From Salaquimonas sp. (GTDB lineage Bacteria; Pseudomonadota; Alphaproteobacteria; Rhizobiales; Rhizobiaceae), in NCBI GenBank assembly GCA_028289365.1, contig JANQQM010000118.1, forward strand, positions 1 to 64,000: DNA of 64,000 nucleotides, given 5' to 3'. Position 1 is the stretch's first letter; each line of letters opens with the position of its first letter. The notes beneath the pieces were generated by a model. It was not told where the DNA came from. It saw nothing but the letters and a program-made list of their open reading frames with translations, and searched no databases. This document shows, piece by piece, positions 1-7,936 of this stretch. The position numbers and the translations under genes were made by a program.

Positions 1-866
1 TCTGCTGACAAGTATTTAGCCGAGTTGCCGCGCTCGCTGGCTGTTGACTTGAATGCGTCGGAATTTACCACCTCGCCGCAGGCGTCTGACAATCTCTGGA
101 TGATTGCAGAATCGGTACCGGCTGGCGCAAACAAACCAAACCAAATGGAAATATCCATCTCCGGGCCGCCCAGTTCAGCGGTTGTCGGAAGATCGGGGAA
201 ATCCGGATGCCGTTCTGGTGCCATTAATGCCAGAGGAGTGAACTCGAACTTCTTTGCAAAGTTCGGCGTATTGATGAAAACATCAACATCTCCGGCAGTC
301 AGTGCCTTGGCGGTCGGTCCGCCACCTTTATAGGGAACGTATTTGAAGTCCAACCCATAGGCGCTTGCCAACGCGGCTTGCCCGATGTGCGGAAGAGAAC
401 CCGGTGGCGGGCCAGCCGAAATCAATTGATTGCCGCCACTCGCGGCACTTACCAATTCCTCCAATGACTTGATGCCCGACTTGTCTGGGTTTACGAGAAT
501 GGACACCGCATCTGAAATTACCATGCAAATTGGTTCCCAGCTGTCCGCATTGTAGCTTGTTCTGCGGATATGCGGTTGGGTAGTCATTGTACCGATGGGC
601 ATGTACCCTATTGAGTAACCATCAGCAGGCATCTTGCTCAATTGCGTTGCGCCGACAGTTCCGCCTGCTCCTTCGAGGTTTCGGATCACAAGCTTCTGAC
701 CAAGTGCTGCCTCAAGCCCGGGCTGAACCATGCGGGCAGTTATGTCTGTGCCTCCGCCCGGTTCGAACGGCACAATTAGATCAATTGGCTTTTCAGGATA
801 TTCGGCAATAGCGACAGTTGCAGATAATGCTACCGAAGCGGCCGCTGCCATGAATGTCTTTAACAT
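1..866 (-). CDS. TTT substrate-binding protein (TctC/Bug family), 3' end outside window
   Basis: This is a periplasmic binding protein of a tripartite tricarboxylate transporter, read on the minus strand and cut off by the window edge after about 288 codons. The start ATG at 866 has a strong GGAGG ribosome site just upstream. Residues 1-21 form a signal peptide ending in an AIA-like cleavage site. The mature protein opens with the canonical Bug-family motif IVPFEPGGGTD, whose glycine loop and aspartate contact the substrate carboxylate. No TctA or TctB gene is visible on this side, so its membrane partners probably lie beyond position 1. The substrate is unknown; Bug proteins usually bind small carboxylates. 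Family assignment is secure and specificity is not. Confidence 0.9.
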   Translation of the reverse strand, partial: MLKTFMAAAASVALSATVAIAEYPEKPIDLIVPFEPGGGTDITARMVQPGLEAALGQKLVIRNLEGAGGTVGATQLSKMPADGYSIGYMPIGTMTTQPHIRRTSYNADSWEPICMVISDAVSILVNPDKSGIKSLEELVSAASGGNQLISAGPPPGSLPHIGQAALASAYGLDFKYVPYKGGGPTAKALTAGDVDVFINTPNFAKKFEFTPLALMAPERHPDFPDLPTTAELGGPEMDISIWFGLFAPAGTDSAIIQRLSDACGEVVNSDAFKSTASERGNSAKYLSA

Positions 867-1446
867 ATTCGCTTCCTCCAGTAATGTTATTTTTCTACAT
901 TATTGTGTGGAATATGTCTACAGCTTTTCCAATTTTTGAGAAATTTGCCACTGATTGGTGTTGATGATTTTATTTCAATGCAATATCAGATGTATCTTAA
1001 TAACTGAAATCGATGACTTTTTTTGCGATTTAGCCAACGAAACTCAAAATAGGAAGAGATTTTCACTACTAATAAAAATTGTAGAATTATTACAAATATT
1101 TTCGATTTTGACATTGAAATCAGATATTCCTTGATACGGAATGATGCTTGAAGACCGGTGGTTTCTGTTATGGTTGACCGATAAAAGTGCCTGATCCATG
1201 GAAGCGCGTCCGGCTTGGATAGCAGCTTTTGACGGATGATTGCCGTCCGGTATCAAATGCAGCAACGATCAATCTGGGCAGGTTAGATAACGGCCATCGG
1301 CACATCTCGGAAATCATTGAGCAATGGCCAGCACGTCCGTTTCTGGCATTTAACGGACATACAGACCAATCTGAAGAATGTCTGCAATGTGCCAAATACC
1401 GACATTCGCCAATTGATAGCTCGACTGTTCCGAGCCTTTTGCGGAC
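867..1446. other. Intergenic region without a gene
   Basis: About 580 bases lie between two minus-strand genes. The half next to the TctC start (about 900-1140) is AT-rich and presumably carries its promoter. The rest shows no convincing coding potential. I see only a weak resemblance to the dispersed TGTCCG-type repeat near 1350-1420, which I do not claim as a copy. Confidence 0.5.
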
Positions 1447-2034
1447 CTAATCAATCAAGTTTTCGAGCGGCTGCCATCGCGAATTTGGCTTAGCTTGCGG
1501 ACCTGCGAACTCAAAATAGTAACCCCCGCCACCGGGTCCCTGATCGAATTCACGGCTTATCCGACAACCAGAAAGATAGCAAAACAATAGCGTTCCAACT
1601 CCACCATGACCGACGAACAGAACGTCTCCCGCCTTGTTGGTCCTTAGGCACTCTTGAACCTCTGAGACAATCCGATTTTGAGCCGCTATTGCGGTTTCCC
1701 AGCCTCTTACACTTTCATAAGGCTTGGCAAAGAATTGATCTGCCACGCATTCAAACTCCTCTGGCGGCAGAAAGCCAGTAGCACTTCGGTCGTTCTCGTG
1801 CATTGCCTCACGAATTTCCAAAGGGCATCCGAGCGCTTCCGCCAGTGGTGCAGCGGTTTCGATAGCCTTGGTTTCGGCGCTGCTGATCACACGTTGTGTA
1901 CCAATCAGAGCGCCAGATGTTGCAAGTGCAGCAACGCGCTCTTTGCCAAAGTCCGTTAACGACCAATTCTGGACAGGTATGGCTGGATCAATCAATACCT
2001 GTGGATGCGAAAGATATCGAACAGTTTGCTGCAT
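1447..2034 (-). CDS. Histidine phosphatase superfamily protein (SHP variant)
   Basis: This is a protein of about 195 residues of the phosphoglycerate-mutase-like histidine phosphatase superfamily. The usual N-terminal RHG motif is replaced by YLSHPQV, which keeps the presumed phospho-accepting histidine. The second catalytic histidine is in FVGHGGVG near residue 145. The ISSAETKAIETA segment matches the family's conserved S-x-x-x-R/K-A-x-x-T-A helix. I start at the ATG at 2034; a TTG four codons upstream (2046) is possible. The substrate cannot be told: the family covers sugar phosphates, nucleotides and signalling proteins. It lies upstream of the TctC gene on the same strand but about 580 bases away, so co-transcription is uncertain. 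Confidence 0.8.
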   Translation of the reverse strand: MQQTVRYLSHPQVLIDPAIPVQNWSLTDFGKERVAALATSGALIGTQRVISSAETKAIETAAPLAEALGCPLEIREAMHENDRSATGFLPPEEFECVADQFFAKPYESVRGWETAIAAQNRIVSEVQECLRTNKAGDVLFVGHGGVGTLLFCYLSGCRISREFDQGPGGGGYYFEFAGPQAKPNSRWQPLENLID

Positions 2035-2121
2035 AATCGCATTCAATCAGATCGACGGATGCCCGAGAAGTCTGCAATGTCGACAATCCTCAAACAATGT
2101 CCTGAAGCTCGGTTTCAAAAC

Positions 2122-2871
2122 CTAGCTCGCAAGCTGATGAACAGAATAAAATATGTTCGCCTTCAATTTTCCCTGCCAATCCATTTGCTTGAGTTTGTCC
2201 ACTACCTGATCGAATGGATCGGTCGTATTGTACTGATCGGCAAGCGGGGTATGGCGAAGTTTGTCGGACAACAGGATGTGGGCAGCTTCGCGGTGATTTA
2301 CATCAAACTCGACCGTCCGCGTCACTTGCTTGAGGGTTGAGACGCCTGCCATTCCAGACAGGTTACATTCATGGTCGTAGATTCCGTTGTCGCCATCCTC
2401 CGACAAATCAAACAGCAGCATCAATTCTTGAATTTGAACCTCGAAATCGTATGGAACAATGAGTGCATCCTTGCGACAGGTTTGTGAAAGACCGGCTATG
2501 GTCTTCTCGGCGTTCAGGTAAAACAGTACACCTGCAAGCGTAATCAGGTCGATCGAATTGGGAGCGACCGGCAATTCCTCGCCGGTGCCAAGTCGATATT
2601 CCACTTTGGGATGTTTGGTCGCTTTGTCCAACATGGACTGGCTCTGATCGACACCAATTACGTGATCGCAATGTTCTGCCAGCGCAATAGCCGAGTATCC
2701 CGTACCACAGCCGATATCCAAACCTCGGTCAAAATGACGGCCGTCAAGAACCTCGGCAAGGATCAGCTGATGCAAAGGTGGGCGATAGGCTGCATAGTGC
2801 CGGGCAATCTCTTCATCGTAGACGTGCAATTCAACAATATCCTTCAGAATGGGAAGGCCGGCGAACGTCAC
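2122..2871 (-). CDS. Class I SAM-dependent methyltransferase
   Basis: This is a 249-residue protein with a Rossmann-type methyltransferase core. The glycine-rich SAM loop LDIGCGTG is at residues 51-58, followed by an acidic strand end (IGVDQS) that would bind the ribose hydroxyls. A third motif (LITLAGVLFYL) sits near residue 110. The start is a GTG at 2871 preceded by CGGAG. There is no signal peptide or membrane segment, so it should act in the cytoplasm. Its closest relatives in general architecture are Methyltransf_11/25-type enzymes acting on small molecules. The methyl acceptor is unknown, and the neighbours (histidine phosphatase, nagA operon) do not clearly indicate one. Confidence 0.85.
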   Translation of the reverse strand: MTFAGLPILKDIVELHVYDEEIARHYAAYRPPLHQLILAEVLDGRHFDRGLDIGCGTGYSAIALAEHCDHVIGVDQSQSMLDKATKHPKVEYRLGTGEELPVAPNSIDLITLAGVLFYLNAEKTIAGLSQTCRKDALIVPYDFEVQIQELMLLFDLSEDGDNGIYDHECNLSGMAGVSTLKQVTRTVEFDVNHREAAHILLSDKLRHTPLADQYNTTDPFDQVVDKLKQMDWQGKLKANIFYSVHQLAS

Positions 2872-2936
2872 ATCTCCGATTGCTTCTGTGCAACATTCAA
2901 TCCTTCATGCCTCAGAAGCCGGGCTTATTGCAATCA

Positions 2937-4109
2937 TCAAGTCGCTTGTCGAACATGAGGAACAGCTTCCGCTTCCATCCAAATGCGGTTTAATTTTAAT
3001 TCTGGTGACAAGTGAAGAATGTTTGCCTTAGCACCGGGCTTCAATCTTCCATATTTGTGCTCGATGCCCATGCACTGCGCTGGGTACAACGAAGCCATAC
3101 GCAGGCATTCTTCCAGGTTCACACCGATTTTTGAATGCATGAATAGCACTTCTGCATGCATATCAATATCGGCTCCAGCAAGTGTCCCATCTTCAAGGGT
3201 GAGTTTTCCTCCCGACCGTATGATCCGCCTCCCATTGAGGCGAAACTCGGCCAGATCGGTTCCCACGGATGACATTGCGTCAGTTACCAGGAATATTTTT
3301 GCTGGTCCCTGCTTGGCGGCAAGTGCAATAGAGATTGCCGTGGGATCGACATGATACCCATCTGCAATCAATCCTGCGTACAGGCAACCATTATTCAAGA
3401 CGGCGCCGACCATGCCAGGTTCCCTGTGGGTCAAAGGGCTCATCGCATTAAACAAATGTGTGACACATGTGGCGCCGGCTTCTGCTGCGGATTTGGCAGT
3501 CTCAAGTGTTGAATTGCTGTGTCCAAGGCTCACGATGATTCCGGCTTTTGACAACTGCGAAATCTGTTGATTGGTGACCGATTCGGGCGCAACCGTAATC
3601 ATCAGATTGGGCAGTTGCCGGCGCGCGTCGATCAGACCCTGCAAATCAGCAGGTTCCATCACACGAATTAGTTTTTCGTCATGTGCACCTTTTCTTTCCG
3701 CGGACAGATGGGGCCCTTCAAGATGCAGGCCAAGGAATCCAGGTACTTCTTCGCGAGCAGCAGCAATCCCTGCCTCGATCGCTGTCTTTGTCACTTCAGG
3801 CGTATCGGTAATCAGGGTTGGCAGCAATGCACCAGTCCCAAACCTGGCATGCGTGCTGCAAATTGTTCTTATACCTGCCAGATCAGGTTGCACATTGAAC
3901 AATACCCCGCCTCCGCCATTGACCTGCAAGTCAATATAGGCGGACGCAATCAGCCCTCCTTCAACAACATCAATCCGGTAACCGGCCGGAATCTCGGCAT
4001 AGGGCACCAGGCCTTCGACCTGACCATCCGAGCACAACAACGCCATTCCTTGATGACGCCGTTCACCGTCAAAGATGTCGCCGCCGGTGATTGCGAGGTT
4101 TTCGCTCAT
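2937..4109 (-). CDS. nagA: N-acetylglucosamine-6-phosphate deacetylase
   Basis: NagA removes the acetyl group from GlcNAc-6-phosphate in the cytoplasm, giving glucosamine-6-phosphate and acetate. The 390-residue length is typical. Amidohydrolase landmarks are in order: LQVNGGGG at 61-68, the metal-binding glutamate in HLEGP at 129-133, a metal histidine in LGHSNS at 195-200, another in THLFNAMSPL at 217-226, and the catalytic aspartate in VTDAMS near 277. The start ATG overlaps the stop of the upstream SIS gene (ATGA), so the two are translationally coupled. It is the last gene of the minus arm (kinase, GntR, SIS, nagA) and receives product from the kinase and from MurQ on the other arm. Confidence 0.95.
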   Translation of the reverse strand: MSENLAITGGDIFDGERRHQGMALLCSDGQVEGLVPYAEIPAGYRIDVVEGGLIASAYIDLQVNGGGGVLFNVQPDLAGIRTICSTHARFGTGALLPTLITDTPEVTKTAIEAGIAAAREEVPGFLGLHLEGPHLSAERKGAHDEKLIRVMEPADLQGLIDARRQLPNLMITVAPESVTNQQISQLSKAGIIVSLGHSNSTLETAKSAAEAGATCVTHLFNAMSPLTHREPGMVGAVLNNGCLYAGLIADGYHVDPTAISIALAAKQGPAKIFLVTDAMSSVGTDLAEFRLNGRRIIRSGGKLTLEDGTLAGADIDMHAEVLFMHSKIGVNLEECLRMASLYPAQCMGIEHKYGRLKPGAKANILHLSPELKLNRIWMEAEAVPHVRQAT

Positions 4110-5137
4110 ATCGTTTCCGTTATTTTGGAGAGCGCCCTGGGTGTGTCGGGATCAAGACCGCGCATTCGAGACAGGTCTTCAACAAACGCGTAAAATGAAA
4201 CCACCTGAAGCAGTGGGTCTGTCAACGGATGACCGGATGAGACAAAGGGCAATCTTGTTGCACGGGTGGTCTCCACGGTTGTCGCAAAAACCGCAGTCCT
4301 GCGCGATGCAATATCGTCAGCGACGGCTGCGACTGCTTCCTCTGCCTGATCACGTGCCACAATTGCCACAACGGTGGAATCTTCCGACAGTACCGACACT
4401 GGTCCGTGCAATACTTCTGCCGAACTGAACGCTTCGCCCTGAATCTGGCAGGTCTCCTTGAATTTGAGCGCTACTTCATTTGCAATGGCGATCGCCGGAC
4501 CGCGTCCCAATACAAACAGATGATCAGCCTTGAGAAGCTTTTCAGCCAGCGGTGTCCAGTCCAATATTGCCGCACTGGCTGCCTGATCCGGCAACCGGTC
4601 CAACGCATCCAGTAATTCCTTGTCGCTGGTCCAATGTGCCAGTAACAACAACCCGGCCACGATGGAAGCCACGAAGCTTTTTGTCGCCGCAACGCTTTGC
4701 TCCCTGCCGGCACAAATGTCGATTACATGTTCGCTGACAGATGCCAGGTGCGAATCCGTCTTGTTCACCAGTGCTACCGAAAGGCCACCACTTTGCCTCG
4801 CCGATCTTGTCATACTGACGATATCCGGGCTGGCACCCGATTGAGAAATCGCCAGGCAGGCCGCATTTTTCAGGTTAAGTTCGCGTCCATATATCGAACT
4901 GATTGACGGGCCGATGGAGGCAACCGGAATGCCGGTTTTAAGCTCGATTGCATATTTCAGATAGGTTGCGGCATGGTCTGAAGAACCTCTCGCCACGGTG
5001 CAGATAACATTGGGTGAAGTGCTGTGCAATGAAACCGCAACTGGTTTTATTTGGTGATCAACGCTGTCCAACAATCGCTGCAGAGTGGCAGGAATCTCAT
5101 CAATTTCGCGGCGCATCCGGGTTTCTGTTTCAGACAT
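4106..5137 (-). CDS. SIS-domain glucosamine-6-phosphate deaminase/isomerase (NagB-II / AgaS-like)
   Basis: This 343-residue protein has two SIS sugar-phosphate isomerase domains and no glutaminase domain. It therefore resembles GlmS C-terminal-type deaminases (NagB-II) that convert glucosamine-6-phosphate to fructose-6-phosphate and ammonia. Visible motifs are VARGSSDHAA near residue 50, ISQSGASPD near 100, REQSVAATKSF near 148, and FKETC plus an HGP loop in the second domain. It ends in the family-typical PDTPRALSKIT segment. The ATG at 5137 has AGGAG upstream; in-frame starts further upstream lie inside the GntR gene and are less likely. It begins 4 bases after the GntR stop and overlaps nagA, so it supplies the step after NagA. 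The exact hexosamine phosphate is inferred from context. Confidence 0.88.
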   Translation of the reverse strand: MSETETRMRREIDEIPATLQRLLDSVDHQIKPVAVSLHSTSPNVICTVARGSSDHAATYLKYAIELKTGIPVASIGPSISSIYGRELNLKNAACLAISQSGASPDIVSMTRSARQSGGLSVALVNKTDSHLASVSEHVIDICAGREQSVAATKSFVASIVAGLLLLAHWTSDKELLDALDRLPDQAASAAILDWTPLAEKLLKADHLFVLGRGPAIAIANEVALKFKETCQIQGEAFSSAEVLHGPVSVLSEDSTVVAIVARDQAEEAVAAVADDIASRRTAVFATTVETTRATRLPFVSSGHPLTDPLLQVVSFYAFVEDLSRMRGLDPDTPRALSKITETI

Positions 5138-5141
5138 TGCG

Positions 5142-5915
5142 CTAGACTCCTGATTCCGGTGACAGGCGCAATTCAGCCACGAAGTCATAGGCATCACCAC
5201 GATAGATGGAGCGCGTAAACTCTGCGATCTTTCCGCTTTTCAGATAGGAAATCCGCTCAATTCTCAGTGCTGCTGCACCGGGCGGAACCTTGAGCAATTC
5301 GGCATCCTCCAGCTCCAGGCTATGCGCCGAAATTCGTTGCATTGCACGAACCGGTTTGTTTCCAAGCCGTTCAAGATGGGCATAAAGCGAGTCACCGACC
5401 GCATTCGGATCCGGCAGCAATTGCGAGTCCAGAGAAGCACGTTCAATCGCCAGCGGCATATCGCCTGCAATACGTAGCCTGCTAATCCGGGCGACTTTTC
5501 TCGAAGGCGCAAGGCCCAATGCCATAGTCTCTTCCGGTGATGGAGAGAATATACCGCGTTCGATCCATTTCGAGCTTGCCTTCCAACCGCGCCGCTGCAT
5601 GTCTTCGCTGAACGAAGTCAGCAGGGACAAGGATTGTTCGACTTTCCCTGGCACCGCAGCAACCGAGGTGCCTGATCCCTGTTTTTGTACAACCAATCCC
5701 TCCCGCACCAGTTCCTGAACAGCCTTGCGAACCGTTACCCGCGACAGCTTGCTGATCTGCGCCAATTCGCGCTCTGAGGGAAGAGCATCGCCTTGCATCA
5801 ACTGTCCATTTCTAATAGCAGCCCCGATATGTTGGCTTAGCTGGGTGTAAAGCGGACCGCCGTGTTTACGGGTCCAATTTTCCGGAGCGAGCATGTCCGC
5901 AAGTTTAATGTTCAT
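5142..5915 (-). CDS. GntR/HutC-family repressor of the amino-sugar locus (NagR/DasR-like)
   Basis: This 257-residue regulator has an N-terminal GntR winged helix (about residues 20-85, including LPSERELAQ and VTVRKAVQELV) and a C-terminal UTRA ligand-binding domain (about 100-245). HutC-subfamily members such as NagR/YvoA and DasR bind GlcN-6-P or GlcNAc-6-P and release operators of amino-sugar genes; that role is inferred here from domain type and position. The ATG at 5915 overlaps the kinase stop (ATGA), with GGAGAGA upstream. Its likely operators are the two TGGTAT-tandem boxes in the divergent promoter region (6829-6850 and 6963-6984), so it would control both arms and its own synthesis. 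Confidence 0.88.
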   Translation of the reverse strand: MNIKLADMLAPENWTRKHGGPLYTQLSQHIGAAIRNGQLMQGDALPSERELAQISKLSRVTVRKAVQELVREGLVVQKQGSGTSVAAVPGKVEQSLSLLTSFSEDMQRRGWKASSKWIERGIFSPSPEETMALGLAPSRKVARISRLRIAGDMPLAIERASLDSQLLPDPNAVGDSLYAHLERLGNKPVRAMQRISAHSLELEDAELLKVPPGAAALRIERISYLKSGKIAEFTRSIYRGDAYDFVAELRLSPESGV

Positions 5916-6799
5916 GCTATCTCTCCAGACATGCCAAAATACCTTATCGCCAGCTGGGCAGCACCGGTCACAGCATCATGGTCGGGTTCAGACAGCTGTT
6001 CACGATAATGCTTGCTGAGCATGGCTGAATATATTCCGCCAAGCCCACCCAACATGCAGAACCGGCAACTACTGGGAAGAATTACGTCAAGCGTTTCCTC
6101 AATGTCTGTCACTGCACGTCGGACAATTTCCAGCGCAATGGGATCGCGCATTTCCGCATACTCGAAGATAATTGGAGCAAATCTGCCAAACTCACCAGGT
6201 CTGGCCGTTTGTGCATATTCGACAACGGTCTGAGGATTATTTTCGAATTCCTGCAGGACATTTTTTGTCAAATCAGAACCGGAGTGAATTCCATCATAGG
6301 TAAGGAGAACTTTCTCCAGTAAGAGGCGGCCAAGCCATGCACCGCTAGCAAGGTCACCGACCATGAAGCCCCAGCCTCCGGCGGTTCGTACAACACCGTT
6401 GAGGCGGTAGATATAGACCGTACCCGTGCCAATAATTGCGACAACGCCGTCTTCTTCGCCAATGGCACCTTGCAGGGCTGCGACCGCATCCGTCTCGATC
6501 CGGCATTGGCGGAAGGGGAGCTTTGATCGGATACGTTCTCCAGCATCACCTATATTAGATCCTGCCAGCCCCAGAAATGCGGAAACATCTGAAATCGCCT
6601 CTTCTGGCAAACCCGCTTTTGAGATTACCTCCCTGGCAACCGAGAGTATATTATCAAGCGAACCCTGAAAATCGGTCACGATATTGGCAGGACCCGTCCT
6701 GGCTGAAGCGAGTTCGTTTCCATCTGCGGTGCGAAGGCTGGCCCGGCATCCGGTTCCGCCGCCATCAACACCCAGAAAAAGAGTAGTACCCATGTTCAT
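5912..6799 (-). CDS. N-acetylglucosamine kinase, BadF/BadG/BcrA/BcrD ATPase family
   Basis: This roughly 295-residue kinase has the ASKHA fold. The first phosphate loop is VDGGGTGCRAS near residue 10, TDAVAALQGA gives the second region near 105, and IIGTGT is the adenosine or second phosphate loop near 127. BadF-type GlcNAc kinases phosphorylate free GlcNAc (some also glucosamine or MurNAc) at O6, which fits a cytoplasmic step after ABC import. Several starts are close together: TTG at 6805, ATG at 6799 and ATG at 6793; I chose 6799. It is the first gene of the minus arm and its promoter faces the murQ promoter across the operator boxes. Sugar preference is inferred from neighbours. Confidence 0.85.
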   Translation of the reverse strand: MNMGTTLFLGVDGGGTGCRASLRTADGNELASARTGPANIVTDFQGSLDNILSVAREVISKAGLPEEAISDVSAFLGLAGSNIGDAGERIRSKLPFRQCRIETDAVAALQGAIGEEDGVVAIIGTGTVYIYRLNGVVRTAGGWGFMVGDLASGAWLGRLLLEKVLLTYDGIHSGSDLTKNVLQEFENNPQTVVEYAQTARPGEFGRFAPIIFEYAEMRDPIALEIVRRAVTDIEETLDVILPSSCRFCMLGGLGGIYSAMLSKHYREQLSEPDHDAVTGAAQLAIRYFGMSGEIA

Positions 6800-6828
6800 C
6801 TGCAACCATCCAGTATCAACTCCCTATT

Positions 6829-6850
6829 AGTATACCAATATAATACCATT
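6829..6850 (-). promoter_or_regulatory. Putative GntR operator box 1 (kinase side)
   Basis: Read on the minus strand, this 22-base site holds two copies of TGGTAT in direct repeat 11 bases apart, one helical turn. A near-identical site lies on the opposite strand next to murQ. It sits 30 bases upstream of the kinase start, where a bound repressor would block transcription. Assignment to the GntR protein encoded at 5142-5915 is inference. Confidence 0.6.
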
Positions 6851-6878
6851 AACCAAGAGCAAATTTGAAAAAATTTTT

Positions 6879-6906
6879 TTGACTTCTAACATATTGTATT
6901 TATTAG
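6879..6906 (+). promoter_or_regulatory. Possible sigma-70 promoter of murQ
   Basis: TTGACT at 6879-6884 is followed after 16 bases by TATTAG at 6901-6906, inside a strongly AT-rich stretch. The -35 match is good and the -10 match is moderate. Transcription would start near 6913, placing operator box 2 in the leader just before the murQ start. Confidence 0.35.
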
Positions 6907-6962
6907 CTAATAATGAAGCGTAATATTTTTGAGAATTGGATATTGTTAACAACCTATAGACA

Positions 6963-6984
6963 AATGGTATCAATTTGGTATTAT
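6963..6984 (+). promoter_or_regulatory. Putative GntR operator box 2 (murQ side)
   Basis: This 22-base site has the same layout as box 1: AATGGTAT, five variable bases, then TTGGTAT-like sequence, giving TGGTAT repeats 11 bases apart. It ends 6 bases before the murQ ATG. The two boxes point towards each other's gene and together flank the divergent promoters. Confidence 0.6.
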
Positions 6985-6990
6985 TTTTTC

Positions 6991-7911
6991 ATGTCGAAAA
7001 ATGACCAGATGACAACAGCTACCGAGGCCCGAGCGACACATGCATCATTACTGGATGCGGCTGCGCCGGATGACGCCCTTCAAGCCCTGCTTGATGGCCA
7101 GATCGCTGCGGCAAATGTTGTTAGGCATGCAATTCCGGCCATTCGGATGGCAGCTAATGCAGTCGCGCAGGCCATAAGCGATGGCAACAACCTGATTTAT
7201 GTTGGCGCCGGCAGTTCCGGACTTATGGCGGTAGCAGACGGACTGGAACTTCCCGGCACTTTCGGAATTTCACGTGAGAAAATTCGCCTTGTGATGGCAG
7301 GCGGAGTGGCAAGTTTTTCGGATATCATCGGCGCAGCGGACGAATATTCTGCCGAAGCTGATCTGGAGGCGCATGATTTAAACCAAAACGATTGTGCGAT
7401 ACTTGTATCTGCCAGTGGTTCCACGCCGTATACGGTGAGCGCGATTGACTTCTTGAAATCCCGGGGCGTGACCTGTATCGCAATTGCCAATAATCCGGAC
7501 ACTCCTCTGCTTGAGGCAGCAGACATTCCGATTTGCCTGGCCACGCCGCCGGAAGTCCTTGCCGGTTCTACAAGAATGGGCGCAGGCACAGCACAGAAAA
7601 TGGCACTCAACATGCTGTCGACATTGGCAGGCATTCAACTGGGTCATGTCCATGAAGGGCATATGGTCAATGTAATTGCCGACAATGAGAAGCTGAAGAA
7701 AAGAGCTTGTCGAATGATTGCCGATATCACAAGCTGTTCGAATTCAGCGGCACGTCTTCATCTCGAGCATTCCAAGGGCTCGGTGAAGATAGCCGTGATG
7801 CTTGCCTCCGGGGCCGAAAATAGAGGAATGGCACAGTCGCTGCTGCGACAGAATGAGGGGAGGCTCGGACCGGCAATCGAGCAGTTGAAAATCAATCTCG
7901 AAAACCAATGA
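6991..7911 (+). CDS. murQ: N-acetylmuramic acid 6-phosphate etherase
   Basis: MurQ cleaves the lactyl ether of MurNAc-6-phosphate to GlcNAc-6-phosphate and D-lactate, feeding NagA. The protein has 306 residues, the usual size. A SIS domain carries VGAGSSGLMAV near residue 70, VSASGSTPYT near 139 and the family signature AGSTRMGAGTAQK near 190. The ATG at 6991 lies after operator box 2; an in-frame ATG at 6913 would put the operator inside the coding region and adds an unconserved tail, so it was rejected. No clear Shine-Dalgarno sequence precedes 6991. It leads the plus arm, which continues with the ABC importer 25 bases downstream. Confidence 0.93.
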   Translation: MSKNDQMTTATEARATHASLLDAAAPDDALQALLDGQIAAANVVRHAIPAIRMAANAVAQAISDGNNLIYVGAGSSGLMAVADGLELPGTFGISREKIRLVMAGGVASFSDIIGAADEYSAEADLEAHDLNQNDCAILVSASGSTPYTVSAIDFLKSRGVTCIAIANNPDTPLLEAADIPICLATPPEVLAGSTRMGAGTAQKMALNMLSTLAGIQLGHVHEGHMVNVIADNEKLKKRACRMIADITSCSNSAARLHLEHSKGSVKIAVMLASGAENRGMAQSLLRQNEGRLGPAIEQLKINLENQ

Positions 7912-7936
7912 CTTCAAAGAAAACAGGGAGAAAAAA

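Noticed and set aside
1229-1450. A 73-codon plus-strand frame in the first intergenic region
   Set aside because: No ribosome site, no family pattern, and it runs into the end of the opposing histidine phosphatase gene.
6913-6990. Upstream in-frame start for murQ at 6913
   Set aside because: It would place an operator box inside the coding sequence and add a hydrophobic tail not expected in MurQ.
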